Positions 1-7,782 of a DNA stretch of 57,150 nt are shown here, piece by piece. The number at the start of each line of letters is the position of its first letter. Within the stretch, counting starts at the first letter, position 1. Source of the stretch: Oscillospiraceae bacterium (GTDB lineage: Bacteria > Bacillota_A > Clostridia > Oscillospirales > Ruminococcaceae); NCBI GenBank assembly GCA_017523995.1, contig JAFWUX010000003.1:1-57150 (forward strand), in the 5' to 3' direction. Both the position numbers and the translations under genes were made by a program. The notes beneath the pieces are model-generated. The model had not been told where the DNA came from. It was given only the letters and a program-made list of their open reading frames with translations, and made no database searches.

Positions 1-862
1 CGTTCTCCAGGCACTTCATGTGGGTCAGATAGCTCTGACCGAAGGTCATGAAGAAGCGGATGCGCTTGACATTCGGGATGTTCTTGGCGAGGGATTCGAT
101 CTCCTCGTGGTGCAGCAGATACATATCCTTCTGACCGACCTGCGGGAAATCATAGACGCGCTTGATCTCCATCGGCTTGGTTTCGACCCAGTGGCCGTTC
201 TCCCAGTAGGAGCCGTTTGCAGAGACCTCGCGGAGATTGATTTCCGGATTGAAGTTCGTTGCGAACGGATAGCCGTGGTCGCCGCCGTTGCAGTCGAGAA
301 TGTCGATATAGTGGATTTCATCGAAGTAGTGCTTCAGCGCATATGCGGTGAACACAGAGGTCACGCCCGGATCGAAGCCCGAGCCGCAGAGTGCTGTCAG
401 CCCTGCCTTCTCAAACTGCTCCTGATATGCCCACTGCCACGAATAATCGAAATATGCGGTGAAGCCGAGCTCCTTGCAGCGCTTTTCATAGATCGCGCGC
501 CACTCGGGATCGTCGGTGTCCTCCGGCTCATAGTTTGCGGTGTCGATGTAGTGGACGCCGCCCTCGAGGCATGCCTGCATGATCGTCAGATCCTGATAGG
601 GGAGTGCGAGGTTCAGCACGGCATCCGGCTTGTATGCCTTGATCAGGGCAAGAACTGCATCCTTGTTGTCTGCATCGAGTGCAGCCGTTGTGATGACGGT
701 TTTTGTTTTGCCCTCTGCTTCGATTTTTGCTTTCAGCGCATCGCATTTGCTGACGGTTCTGCTTGCGATGCAGATTTCGGTGAAGACTGCGTCATTCTGG
801 CAGCACTTCTGAATTGCGACGGATGCGACACCGCCGCAGCCGATGATCAATACTCTGCTCAT
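1..862 (-). CDS. carboxynorspermidine dehydrogenase-like (saccharopine dehydrogenase family), 3' end cut by window
   Basis: Only the first 287 codons are present; the gene runs off the left edge, and family members are usually near 400 aa. The N-terminus (MSRVLIIGCGGVASVA) is a Rossmann NAD(P)-binding glycine motif. Further segments (YIDTANYEPEDTDDPEW, GSGFDPGVTSVF) are typical of the Lys9/saccharopine dehydrogenase family. The start is ATG at 862, with AGGAGG 7 nt upstream. In bacteria this family makes carboxynorspermidine or carboxyspermidine from aspartate semialdehyde plus a diamine. The neighbouring decarboxylase and spermidine synthase support a polyamine role over lysine breakdown. 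A carboxynorspermidine decarboxylase would be expected beyond the edge. The family is clear; the exact substrate is inferred. Confidence 0.85.
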   Translation of the reverse strand, partial: MSRVLIIGCGGVASVAIQKCCQNDAVFTEICIASRTVSKCDALKAKIEAEGKTKTVITTAALDADNKDAVLALIKAYKPDAVLNLALPYQDLTIMQACLEGGVHYIDTANYEPEDTDDPEWRAIYEKRCKELGFTAYFDYSWQWAYQEQFEKAGLTALCGSGFDPGVTSVFTAYALKHYFDEIHYIDILDCNGGDHGYPFATNFNPEINLREVSANGSYWENGHWVETKPMEIKRVYDFPQVGQKDMYLLHHEEIESLAKNIPNVKRIRFFMTFGQSYLTHMKCLEN

Positions 863-914
863 TGTATGTTTCCTCCTGTATGTGTCCGCTGTGCGGATAG
901 ATTCAATTATTTGG

Positions 915-1550
915 TTATTCTGTGGGCTCCGGCAGCAGTCTGAGCTGTACCACATAGCAAACTTTTTCGCCGGAAACGAAGCACATATCGTAAAGTCCTT
1001 CGCCCGATTCCGGATGCACATAAAAGTTCAACAGATATCCGTTTTCATCTGCATTCGGCGTGATATTGTTTTGATAAATCAGATGTTGTGACTCACCGCT
1101 GGCCTTGATCAGGTCGAGTTCAGACATTGCGGCATAGTCTATGTCCGGTTGATTCTTCACGACATAAAGGCTCATCGTCTGATTGCAGTCCGCATAGACG
1201 CCGATCCATTCGTTGAGATAAAATTCGCTGCAAAGCCCTTCGGTCTTGTATCCGTCCTTGATCTGCTCGTCGATCGCCGGATAATCGTGGTGTCCGCTGT
1301 CGGAGGTGAGAATCAGTCCCTTGATTTCAAAGTCATCCTGCTCTGCGCTCTTTTGCAGAATGCCGCATTTGCTGCCGTCTGTGACAACACCGGAGACCTG
1401 CGCGGTGCTTTCCGCATTTGCAGATGCGCTGTTTTCTGCGGCTGTGCTGTTCTGAGCTGCCGGATTATCCGTCTGTGTGCCGCTGCTGCCGCAGCCCGTA
1501 CATGATGCCGCAAGCAGGATTGCTGCGAGAATGGCTGCTGTTCGTTTCAT
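915..1550 (-). CDS. hypothetical lipoprotein
   Basis: A 211-aa exported protein I do not recognise. The start is placed at MKRTAAIL because GGAGGT lies 6 nt upstream; an in-frame start six codons earlier has no ribosome site. A hydrophobic signal peptide (AAILAAILLAAS) leads to Cys residues (SCTGCGSSG) that probably form a lipobox, although the residues before Cys are not ideal. An Ala/Asn/Ser/Thr-rich linker follows (about residues 25-55). The C-terminal domain is compact and acidic, with several Cys and Tyr (LCSEFYLNEWIGVYADC). It lies between spermidine synthase and the dehydrogenase gene on the same strand, but a hairpin downstream of speE may separate it transcriptionally. No function is proposed. 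Confidence 0.8.
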   Translation of the reverse strand: MKRTAAILAAILLAASCTGCGSSGTQTDNPAAQNSTAAENSASANAESTAQVSGVVTDGSKCGILQKSAEQDDFEIKGLILTSDSGHHDYPAIDEQIKDGYKTEGLCSEFYLNEWIGVYADCNQTMSLYVVKNQPDIDYAAMSELDLIKASGESQHLIYQNNITPNADENGYLLNFYVHPESGEGLYDMCFVSGEKVCYVVQLRLLPEPTE

Positions 1551-1645
1551 GCTGTGACCTCCGTTCATTATGCGCAGTGCCGGTAGAACCGGCAGCCGAT
1601 TGTCTATAGCCGTCTGAAAACCATGCTCCGTTGCGATGAAATGGG

Positions 1646-1720
1646 CTGAAAAGAGTCAATGCCCGATAATTGGAATGGTTTTTGGACAGCTATAGAAAAA
1701 TGGCTGCGGGCACTGCCCGC
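1646..1720. repeat. dispersed ~75-bp repeat ending in a GC palindrome (copy 1)
   Basis: The segment ends AGCTATAGAAAAATGG followed by the palindrome GCGGGCACTGCCCGC (1706-1720). It matches a second copy at 4935-5009, including the shared upstream words TGAAAAGAGTC and TGGTT. The palindrome abuts the speE stop codon. Read on the minus strand the hairpin is followed by ATTTTTCT, so it could also terminate speE transcription. Confidence 0.65.
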
Positions 1721-2583
1721 TATTTTTTGCGGTCTTCGGCGCCCTCCATCAGCTCCTCGACATATTTCGGGAGCATGAATGCGCCGGTGTGCAGGTTCGG
1801 GGTGTAGTACCATGTTTTGATTTCGCGCTTTTTCCAGCGCTTGGGATCGAAATCACGCAGCGGATGATATTTTTTCGACGCAAATCCGAACAGCCAGTAG
1901 CCCGCCGGACAGGTCGGGATATGTGCCTGATAAACGCGGCAGATCGGGAAGACGCGAAACGCTTTCTGGTGCATTGCCTGACACGCCGCCTCGTCCTCGT
2001 CATAGAACGGGCTGCCGTGCTGATAGACCATGATGCCGTCATCCTCGAGCGCCTTGTAGCAGAGCCCGTAGAACTCCTTGGTGAACAGACCCGCGGTGTG
2101 TCCGAACGGATCGGTTGCATCGTTGATGATGAGGTCATATTCGCCGTGACGGGTGCGCAGTGCGCGCAGACCGTCCTGATTGTAGATCGTCACGCGCGGA
2201 TCGTCAAGACCCTTTGCGTTATCCGGAAAATACTTGCGGCAGACCTCGACGAACATCTCATCCGGCTCGATGACGTCGATTGTTTTGATCTCGTCATAAT
2301 ACGAAAGCTCACGCGCAACGCCGCCGTCGCCGCCGCCGATGACCAGCACATGCTTGACATCCGGATGCACCGCCATCGGGACATGCACGATCATCTCATC
2401 ATAGATAAACTCGTCCTTCTCAGAGAAGATCACGCTGCCGTTTGAGACCAGAAAGCGGCCGAATTCCGCGGAATCGAAAACGTCGATGCGCTGGAAATCG
2501 CTCTGACCGCTGTAAAGCTGCTTTTCGCACCGGATCGACGCCTTGACGTTATCCGTGTGCAGTTCGGAAAACCAGAATTCCAT
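1720..2583 (-). CDS. speE: spermidine synthase (polyamine aminopropyltransferase)
   Basis: The 287-aa length is normal for the family. It transfers aminopropyl from decarboxylated S-adenosylmethionine to putrescine. The sequence shows MEFWFSELHTDNVKASI at the N-terminus and the glycine-rich nucleotide motif VLVIGGGDGGVARELSYY. It also shows the acidic IDVIEPDEMFVEVCRKYF segment and the catalytic-loop motif DLIINDATDPFGHTAGLF. The start is supported by AAGGAGG 7 nt upstream. It follows the 2H-like gene by 47 nt in the same direction, within one polyamine block. No S-adenosylmethionine decarboxylase gene is visible in the window, so that step must be encoded elsewhere. Confidence 0.95.
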   Translation of the reverse strand: MEFWFSELHTDNVKASIRCEKQLYSGQSDFQRIDVFDSAEFGRFLVSNGSVIFSEKDEFIYDEMIVHVPMAVHPDVKHVLVIGGGDGGVARELSYYDEIKTIDVIEPDEMFVEVCRKYFPDNAKGLDDPRVTIYNQDGLRALRTRHGEYDLIINDATDPFGHTAGLFTKEFYGLCYKALEDDGIMVYQHGSPFYDEDEAACQAMHQKAFRVFPICRVYQAHIPTCPAGYWLFGFASKKYHPLRDFDPKRWKKREIKTWYYTPNLHTGAFMLPKYVEELMEGAEDRKK

Positions 2584-2630
2584 TTCTGTTCCTCCTTTTC
2601 GGGGATATCAAAATCGGAGTGAGCACCTGC

Positions 2631-3173
2631 TCAGTCCGGAATGAGAATATTGCCGACTTCATTGACAGTCCGGATGCGCTTGACCGGATCCCAGATGTGA
2701 AAGACCTCCAGCCCACGGATCGGGAGCTCGACCGGCAGCTTGATTGTTTTCGTCAGTGCCTTGTACTGCTGGCGGATCTGCTTCTGATCCTTGCTGACGG
2801 AGATCGACACGCGCAGATAGCTCTCGAGCGGTCTGCCTGTGACCGCTGCGATGCTCTGGCAGAGTTCCTCAAAGCCCTCGCCCGGTGTGACGCGCGTGAA
2901 CAGCAGATAGCTGTAGCCGGTGCTGTTCATGATTGCAAACTCCTCCGCGACAACCTTACACGGGCTGAATGTGAGATTCTCCATTTTCTGCAGATAAAAG
3001 ATATCCTGCTGCTTATCCCACTGGAACAGCGTTGTGTGATAGGGCATCACGCTGTTCGCCGCCTCCCGGTCGAGAAACGGGCGAAAGGGGATCTTATTGT
3101 TGTTGATCACGCCGGCGGTCAGAATCAGACGCGGCAGCTCATGACCGAGCACGGCAACTAGCTTATGTCCCAT
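2631..3173 (-). CDS. small protein resembling the 2H phosphoesterase / 2'-5' RNA ligase fold
   Basis: A 180-aa soluble protein with no signal peptide. The layout resembles 2H phosphoesterases: an HxT motif (YHTTLFQW, His46-Thr48), a central beta/alpha region, then a strand where the second HxT/S motif should lie. Here that strand reads LRVSISVSKD, so the second histidine is missing. If the assignment is right, the protein is probably catalytically altered. It starts 17 nt after the decarboxylase stop, with GAGAGG as ribosome site, which indicates co-transcription with speA and speE. It might instead be an unrelated small polyamine-locus protein; the fold call is a tentative visual match. Confidence 0.75.
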   Translation of the reverse strand: MGHKLVAVLGHELPRLILTAGVINNNKIPFRPFLDREAANSVMPYHTTLFQWDKQQDIFYLQKMENLTFSPCKVVAEEFAIMNSTGYSYLLFTRVTPGEGFEELCQSIAAVTGRPLESYLRVSISVSKDQKQIRQQYKALTKTIKLPVELPIRGLEVFHIWDPVKRIRTVNEVGNILIPD

Positions 3174-3190
3174 AATCCTCTCATCTCATC

Positions 3191-4639
3191 TTATCGTAAT
3201 ACATTCAGGTGCTCGATCTCGGGATCTTCCGTACCCTGCATTGAGCATCCTTTTTCTTTCGCATAGCGTATATAATTGATAATATCTTCTGTAATGATCT
3301 CGCCGGGGGCAAGGATCGGGATGCCCGGCGGATAGCACATGACAAATTCTGAGCAGATACGTCCGTTTGTCTGCTCAAGGGGCAGCATTTCCTTGTCGGC
3401 ATAGAAGGCTTCCTGCGGTGTCGCAACGACCTTCGGCGGGATGTACTCCTGACTGAGCATGCCCGTTGTATCGCAGGAATAGAGCCGCTTGATATCAGCG
3501 AGTGCGCCGACCAGACGCTCGATATCCTGAATGCGGTCGCCGATGGAGATATACGCGAGGATATTGCCGATGTCGCCGAATTCGATCTGGATATCGTATT
3601 CATCGCGCAGGAGATCATAGACCTCGATGCCGGCAAGTCCGATATCGCGCGTATAGACCGAGAGCTTCGTAACGTCATATCCGACGCAGCTTGTGCCGTT
3701 GCAGAGCTCGGAGCTGTAGGCGTAATAGCCGCCGATCTCGTTAATCTCGGCGCGTGCGTATTCCGCGATCTGAATGACCTTTGCAAAGGATTCGCTGCCG
3801 CGCAGTGCCAGATTCCGGCGCGAGATATCAAGGCTCGAAATCAGCAGATACGAGGCGCTGGTTGTCTGCGTCAGATTGATGATCTGGCGGACATAGCCTT
3901 CGTTGACGGCGCTGCCGAGCAGCAGCAGAGAGCTCTGCGTCAGGCTGCCGCCGGATTTGTGCATCGAGACGGCTGCCATATCTGCACCGGCTGCCATTGC
4001 GGAAACCGGCAGCTGATCGTTGAAATAGAAGTGTGTGCCGTGGGCTTCATCCGCGAGCACAAGCATGCCGTGCGCATGGGCAAGCTCCACGATCCGCCGG
4101 ATATCCGAGCAGATGCCGTAATAGGTCGGGTTGTTGACCAGAACCGCGACTGCATCCGGATTCTCCCGGATTGCCTGCTCGACCTGCGAGAACTCCATGC
4201 CGAGCGCAATGCCGATCCGCGGTTCGACATCCGGATTGACATAGACCGGAATCGCGCCGCAGAGCACCATCGCATTGATGACACTCTTGTGGACATTGCG
4301 CGGAACGATCAGCTTCTGCCCTGCCTTGCAGGCGGAAAGGATCATGCTCTGCACGGCGGAGGTTGTGCCGCCGACCATGAAAAACGCATGCGCAGCGCCG
4401 AAGGCATCCGCGGCGAGATTCTCCGCTTCCAGAATCACCGAGACCGGATGGCAGAGATTATCGAGCGGCTTCATGGAGTTGACGTCGATGCCGACGCACT
4501 GCTCACCGAGCAGCTTGACAAGCTCCGGATTGCCCCTGCCGCGCTTGTGACCGGGGACATCAAAGGGAACGACACGCTGTCTGCGGAGCCGTTCGAGCGC
4601 CTCATAGACGGGCGCGCGCTTTTGCTGTTCAAGGTTCAT
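3191..4639 (-). CDS. speA: Orn/Lys/Arg decarboxylase, short PLP fold-type I form
   Basis: A 482-aa PLP enzyme that decarboxylates a basic amino acid to start polyamine synthesis. It shows the N-terminal PFDVPGHKRGRGNPEL motif and the substrate/PLP segment AFFMVGGTTSAVQSMI. It also shows VLADEAHGTHFYF (PLP-binding Asp) and the Schiff-base lysine in SMHKSGGSLTQSS (Lys228). The C-terminal domain has the usual YPPGIPILAPGE motif. Length matches the Gram-positive SpeA/Lys decarboxylase class rather than the 700-aa inducible enzymes. Arginine, lysine or ornithine specificity cannot be read from sequence, so the symbol is provisional. It is the first gene of the block, behind a strong promoter and a ~170-nt leader. 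Confidence 0.93.
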   Translation of the reverse strand: MNLEQQKRAPVYEALERLRRQRVVPFDVPGHKRGRGNPELVKLLGEQCVGIDVNSMKPLDNLCHPVSVILEAENLAADAFGAAHAFFMVGGTTSAVQSMILSACKAGQKLIVPRNVHKSVINAMVLCGAIPVYVNPDVEPRIGIALGMEFSQVEQAIRENPDAVAVLVNNPTYYGICSDIRRIVELAHAHGMLVLADEAHGTHFYFNDQLPVSAMAAGADMAAVSMHKSGGSLTQSSLLLLGSAVNEGYVRQIINLTQTTSASYLLISSLDISRRNLALRGSESFAKVIQIAEYARAEINEIGGYYAYSSELCNGTSCVGYDVTKLSVYTRDIGLAGIEVYDLLRDEYDIQIEFGDIGNILAYISIGDRIQDIERLVGALADIKRLYSCDTTGMLSQEYIPPKVVATPQEAFYADKEMLPLEQTNGRICSEFVMCYPPGIPILAPGEIITEDIINYIRYAKEKGCSMQGTEDPEIEHLNVLR

Positions 4640-4808
4640 CGTTTGTTTGACCGTTCCTTTACGTATACTGAAGCGGAGTGCTGTGTTCCGCCGAAAACGC
4701 TGAAAAGAGAAAAAGCACCCTGCACGAAGTCACCGTACCGGAGGCGGTGCGGAAAACACCGCGGCGAACCAGGATGTTCCGAAGCAGTTTGCCTTTCAAA
4801 TATACTTA
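4640..4808 (-). promoter_or_regulatory. polyamine operon leader with competing hairpins (possible attenuator)
   Basis: In RNA order on the minus strand, GCGGTG (4762-4757) can pair with CACCGC (4749-4744). The same central block can instead pair with CGGTG (4735-4731), or as GCACC (4750-4746) with GGTGC (4719-4715). The last pairing is directly followed by TTTTT. Mutually exclusive pairing with a terminal T-run is the arrangement expected of a transcription attenuator. No ligand motif was recognised. Confidence 0.4.
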
Positions 4809-4814
4809 TTCATA

Positions 4815-4843
4815 ATTATATCACAGCCGCGCCGGACTGTCAA
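4815..4843 (-). promoter_or_regulatory. sigma-A promoter of the polyamine operon
   Basis: On the minus strand TTGACA (4843-4838), exactly 17 nt and TATAAT (4820-4815) form a perfect consensus promoter. Transcription should begin near 4808, leaving a leader of about 170 nt before the decarboxylase ATG. Confidence 0.9.
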
Positions 4844-4934
4844 GTGATTTGCAAAAGATTCCGCACACTTGCATTTCCGGCGCTTTTGTATTATAATAGT
4901 GGAAACCGCGCACGGCTATGATATGAGAATTGTA

Positions 4935-5009
4935 ACTGAAAAGAGTCTGTGCCTGAATAAAGCGTGGTTCTAAGAAAGCTATAGAAAAATGGAGGCGGGC
5001 ACTGCCCGC
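4935..5009. repeat. dispersed ~75-bp repeat (copy 2)
   Basis: It shares the core AGCTATAGAAAAATGG plus the palindrome GCGGGCACTGCCCGC with the copy at 1646-1720, and more loosely the preceding ~40 bp. This copy lies upstream of the polyamine promoter and downstream, on the minus strand, of the candidate small RNA. Confidence 0.65.
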
Positions 5010-5095
5010 ATATGGGCGCAGGCACAGCCAACTGTGATTGATTCATAAACACATAATGAAGACAGCATACGCAAAAAAGACCTTTAGCAAATTGG

Positions 5096-5122
5096 AAGCG
5101 GGCACTGCCCGCCACTGCCCGC
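5096..5122. repeat. extra copy of the GCGGGCACTGCCCGC palindrome with partial duplication
   Basis: The palindrome is followed at once by a second CACTGCCCGC, so the 3' half is duplicated in tandem. It sits immediately beyond the terminator of the small-RNA candidate. Only the palindrome, not the longer repeat, is shared with the copies at 1706 and 4995. Confidence 0.6.
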
Positions 5123-5222
5123 AAAAAGAAAACCGCCCTGATCGGACGGTTCCCACATGAAAGATAGAGAGGGTTTTTTCAAACGCCGGATGAGAGGGTG
5201 TCGGCGCTTGATTGAAATGATT
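5123..5222 (-). ncRNA. candidate ~100-nt small RNA with own promoter and terminator
   Basis: A consensus promoter at 5229-5257 points into this stretch. It ends in a GC hairpin (arms within 5131-5151) followed on the minus strand by TTTTCTTTTT. The deduced RNA has a 5' hairpin with CGCCG/CGGCG arms (5206-5202 and 5188-5184). Its 13-nt loop holds ACCCUCUC, and the same ACCCUCUC recurs in the single-stranded linker (5174-5167). C-rich loops of this kind often pair with Shine-Dalgarno sequences. A 74-codon frame spans the region but begins upstream of the promoter, lacks a ribosome site and would be cut by the terminator. The RNA matches no family I recognise (not SRP, 6S or a T-box). Confidence 0.6.
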
Positions 5223-5228
5223 AACCTG

Positions 5229-5257
5229 ATTATACCATATCATGCGGTGAATTTCAA
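5229..5257 (-). promoter_or_regulatory. promoter of the small-RNA candidate
   Basis: The minus strand reads TTGAAA (5257-5252), 17 nt, then TATAAT (5234-5229). No protein-coding gene begins within the next 170 nt in that direction, so the promoter must serve a short transcript. Between here and 5427 I see only AT-rich leader sequence for the divergent sigma operon, without a convincing sigma-A promoter. Confidence 0.8.
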
Positions 5258-5426
5258 TAGATTTCACATGGATTCTACGAATCTTATATAAACTATTGAT
5301 AAAATTTGTGCAATCAGACGAAATCCAAGGACAATATAAGGAATTTCAGACGCCGGAACGTAACTGTTTATGAAAGCAGCTTTCAGGGAAGCGCAAAACG
5401 CCTTTCCGGCAGATTGGAGAAAACAT

Positions 5427-5978
5427 ATGGAACAGGACGCTCAGATTTTCCGCCGGTATCTCGACGGAGACCAGACCGCGTTCGCTGAGATCATCGAGGC
5501 GTACCGCGATCCGGTCACATTCTTCATTCAGCGGTATGTGCATGATATCTGCACCGCTGAGGATCTCGCTGCGGATGTGTTTATGCAGCTTGTGGTCCAC
5601 CCGCAGAAGTACAACTTCAAATCATCACTGAAAACCTATCTGTTTGTGCTGGCGCGCAGCAGAGCGCTGGATTATCTGCGCAAACAGAAACGGCATCCGT
5701 CGGTTTCCATCGAGGATGAAGCCGAGGCGCTTGCCGATACGCAGGATCTTGAAGCGCATGTCCTGCAGAATGAGGAGCACCGCAGACTGCACGAGGCGAT
5801 CGGGCAGCTGCCGGAGCCGCAGCAGGTCGCTGTACATCTGGTATACTTCGAGGAGTATTCCTATGAGGATGCCGCGAAAATTATGAAGAAAACACGCAAG
5901 CAGATCGACAATCTGCTGTATCGCGCCAAGCAGGCGCTCCGAAGCCTGCTCGGAGAAAGGGGGGAGCAGACCGTATGA
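5427..5978 (+). CDS. ECF RNA polymerase sigma factor (serpin operon)
   Basis: A 183-aa sigma-70 family ECF protein with region 2 (FAEIIEAYRDPVTFFIQRYV, AEDLAADVFMQLVVHP, LARSRALDYLRKQKR) and region 4 (LPEPQQVAVHLVYFEEYSYEDAAKIMKKTRKQIDNLLYRAKQAL). The start at MEQDAQIF has GGAG 8 nt upstream; an in-frame ATG 19 codons earlier has no ribosome site. The stop overlaps the next gene's start by 4 nt (ATGA), the usual sigma/anti-sigma coupling. It heads an eight-gene same-strand unit whose gaps are all at most 24 nt, so it is likely to control the lipoproteins and serpins behind it. That control is inferred from gene order. Confidence 0.93.
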   Translation: MEQDAQIFRRYLDGDQTAFAEIIEAYRDPVTFFIQRYVHDICTAEDLAADVFMQLVVHPQKYNFKSSLKTYLFVLARSRALDYLRKQKRHPSVSIEDEAEALADTQDLEAHVLQNEEHRRLHEAIGQLPEPQQVAVHLVYFEEYSYEDAAKIMKKTRKQIDNLLYRAKQALRSLLGERGEQTV

Positions 5979-7105
5979 GAATGACAAACGAGGAGTTTCA
6001 GGCGGAGGTGTTCCGCCGCAGCAATGTCTATCTGCAGCAGAAAAAGCAGAATCACAGACGGTTCTTTTACGGCGCGGCTGCATTTGCGTGCTGCTTTGGA
6101 ATCGTCGCAAGCGGACTTGCGCTCAAGAGCAGAATGTACGGCGATCACGCGGCTTTTTCCAATCTGCTTGACAATGCAACAGCATCCGAGGCGGTAATGG
6201 AATCCAGTGAGAAATACCGTGAGGAGGAATCCTGCGAGGAAAATTCGGAGGCTGCTGACGAAGCGGTACAGGACGGCGCATCCCTGAATGCAAAACCGGG
6301 GCAGTACAAAGGTGATACTGAATATGCCAGCGAGGAAGAACAGTGGGAAAACCTCACTGCGGACGAATATTTCCGTGCACTGAATCTCAATCCGCTGCCG
6401 GAGACGCTCGGTCAGCTTCATCTGAATCAGATTCCTTCTGATATGCGCTTCAATCCCGACGAATACACAACCTATGACGAGGGCTGCTATTCCTTCACGT
6501 ACAGCGACGGAAACGGCAAGCCTGCGCTTCAGATCGAAATGCGCAGAAAGCAGGATTTTGAGCTGGAGTTTGAGCCTGATATCTATCCGGCGCATACGGA
6601 GGAAGAACTGGAATTTCCGACGCGCGCGTGCTTTGTCTCCGGTGAAGCACAGTTCTGGGTGATCGCTGCGGACTATGATACAAATGATACCGAACAGATC
6701 AGGGCGCTGGCGCAGGAGCTTTATGATGCACTGCGCGCGGATGAAATCCACGATCTGACCGCAGAAGAATACTTCCGCGCGCTGGGGATCAATCCGCTGC
6801 CGGAAACGCTCGGCGGCTGCACGCTGCAAGCCGAAACCGAGATGCATGATGTCGGCTTTTACAACCGGTTCACCTATCTGAATGCGGACGGGGAACCGGA
6901 AATGTATGTCGATATCTGCGACTCGAAGGGCTGGGCAACCAGCGACGGTGTCTATCTCTGGACAAGTGCCGGTGAGCCGACCACTGCCGAGTTTTCGGCA
7001 GGCAAGGCGAAAGTGGAGCTGAAAGCTGCACAGCTTGTAGAAGGCGACGCGGCTAAAATCGAAGAGCTCGCCGAAGAACTGATGCACACACTCCGGAAGG
7101 AGTAA
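5975..7105 (+). CDS. single-span membrane anti-sigma-like protein with two copies of an extracellular domain
   Basis: A 376-aa protein with a short charged cytoplasmic N-terminus (residues 1-30), one membrane span (about 31-50) and a long exterior. Two similar ~110-residue domains begin at LTADEYFRALNLNPLPETLG (about 127) and LTAEEYFRALGINPLPETLG (about 261), separated by acidic sequence. The same domain occurs once in the next gene's lipoprotein. No zinc-binding anti-sigma motif is present. The anti-sigma role is inferred from the 4-nt overlap with the ECF gene and the topology. The outer domain may be the sensor, perhaps able to interact with the matching lipoprotein. Confidence 0.88.
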   Translation: MRMTNEEFQAEVFRRSNVYLQQKKQNHRRFFYGAAAFACCFGIVASGLALKSRMYGDHAAFSNLLDNATASEAVMESSEKYREEESCEENSEAADEAVQDGASLNAKPGQYKGDTEYASEEEQWENLTADEYFRALNLNPLPETLGQLHLNQIPSDMRFNPDEYTTYDEGCYSFTYSDGNGKPALQIEMRRKQDFELEFEPDIYPAHTEEELEFPTRACFVSGEAQFWVIAADYDTNDTEQIRALAQELYDALRADEIHDLTAEEYFRALGINPLPETLGGCTLQAETEMHDVGFYNRFTYLNADGEPEMYVDICDSKGWATSDGVYLWTSAGEPTTAEFSAGKAKVELKAAQLVEGDAAKIEELAEELMHTLRKE

Positions 7106-7115
7106 GGAGAATATC

Positions 7116-7772
7116 ATGAAAAAATATGTTATCCTGCCGCTCGCGGCGCTGCTTCTGACAGGCTGCGGCGCGCAGAATCTCACACAGGATACTGCGGAGA
7201 ATGTCGCGGAGGAACAGGCATCTGCTGCGGCACAGGACGGCGCTGCTGTCACGGATTTTGCAGGCAGAACGGGATACATCGACGAAAACGGCATTTTTAT
7301 CCCCGATCCGAGCAACAGCGGCATATCGTCAGTCGAATCCGATGAAACACATACAGATACGGCGGAAGAACTGCCGCTCTTTACCACAGGTCCCTATGAC
7401 GCGGAGGAATGGCATGCGCTGAGCGCGGCGGAATACTTTGAAGCGCTCGGCATCCGCCCGATGCCCGATCCCTTTGATGAGCTGACGCTCGGATGGGATC
7501 CGGATGCAAAATTCGATATGCGGGGCCGCAATGCGTTCCTGTATTTCGATGAAACTGACAAAAAAGTGCTGACTGTCTACCTCAGCGCGGAATCGGAGTT
7601 TGAGCTAGAGGACGGTGAAATTCTGATTCATCATGCCGAGGACGGGCAGGCGGCGGATTTTCTCGCCGGAAAAGCGCATGTCACGGTGCTCGGCAGCGGC
7701 ATGACAACAAAGGATCTCGACACGCTCAAAACCTATGCGAAGGATCTGCAGAAATATCTCCCTTTACAGTGA
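7116..7772 (+). CDS. lipoprotein carrying the same domain as the anti-sigma-like protein
   Basis: A 218-aa lipoprotein with signal MKKYVILPLAALLLTGCG, lipid-attachment Cys17 and an AGGAG ribosome site. A low-complexity acidic linker runs to about residue 95. The rest is one copy of the domain starting LSAAEYFEALGIRPMPDPF, aligning with both copies in the upstream membrane protein (shared S/TAxEYFxALGIxPxP). It lies 10 nt after that gene. Because it shares the putative sensor's domain on the same membrane face, it could compete for a ligand or pair with the sensor. The biochemical function is unknown. Confidence 0.85.
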   Translation: MKKYVILPLAALLLTGCGAQNLTQDTAENVAEEQASAAAQDGAAVTDFAGRTGYIDENGIFIPDPSNSGISSVESDETHTDTAEELPLFTTGPYDAEEWHALSAAEYFEALGIRPMPDPFDELTLGWDPDAKFDMRGRNAFLYFDETDKKVLTVYLSAESEFELEDGEILIHHAEDGQAADFLAGKAHVTVLGSGMTTKDLDTLKTYAKDLQKYLPLQ

Positions 7773-7782
7773 GGTGATTGAT

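Noticed and set aside
20..943. Plus-strand 307-codon frame at the left edge
   Set aside because: It is antisense to the saccharopine dehydrogenase-family gene, which has a Rossmann motif and ribosome site.
5043..5267. 74-codon minus-strand ORF over the small-RNA region
   Set aside because: It begins upstream of the promoter, lacks a ribosome site, and a terminator interrupts it.
5861..7387. 508-codon minus-strand frame across the anti-sigma and lipoprotein genes
   Set aside because: It overlaps two plus-strand genes that have ribosome sites, signal or membrane segments and repeat homology. The minus frame has no start signal.
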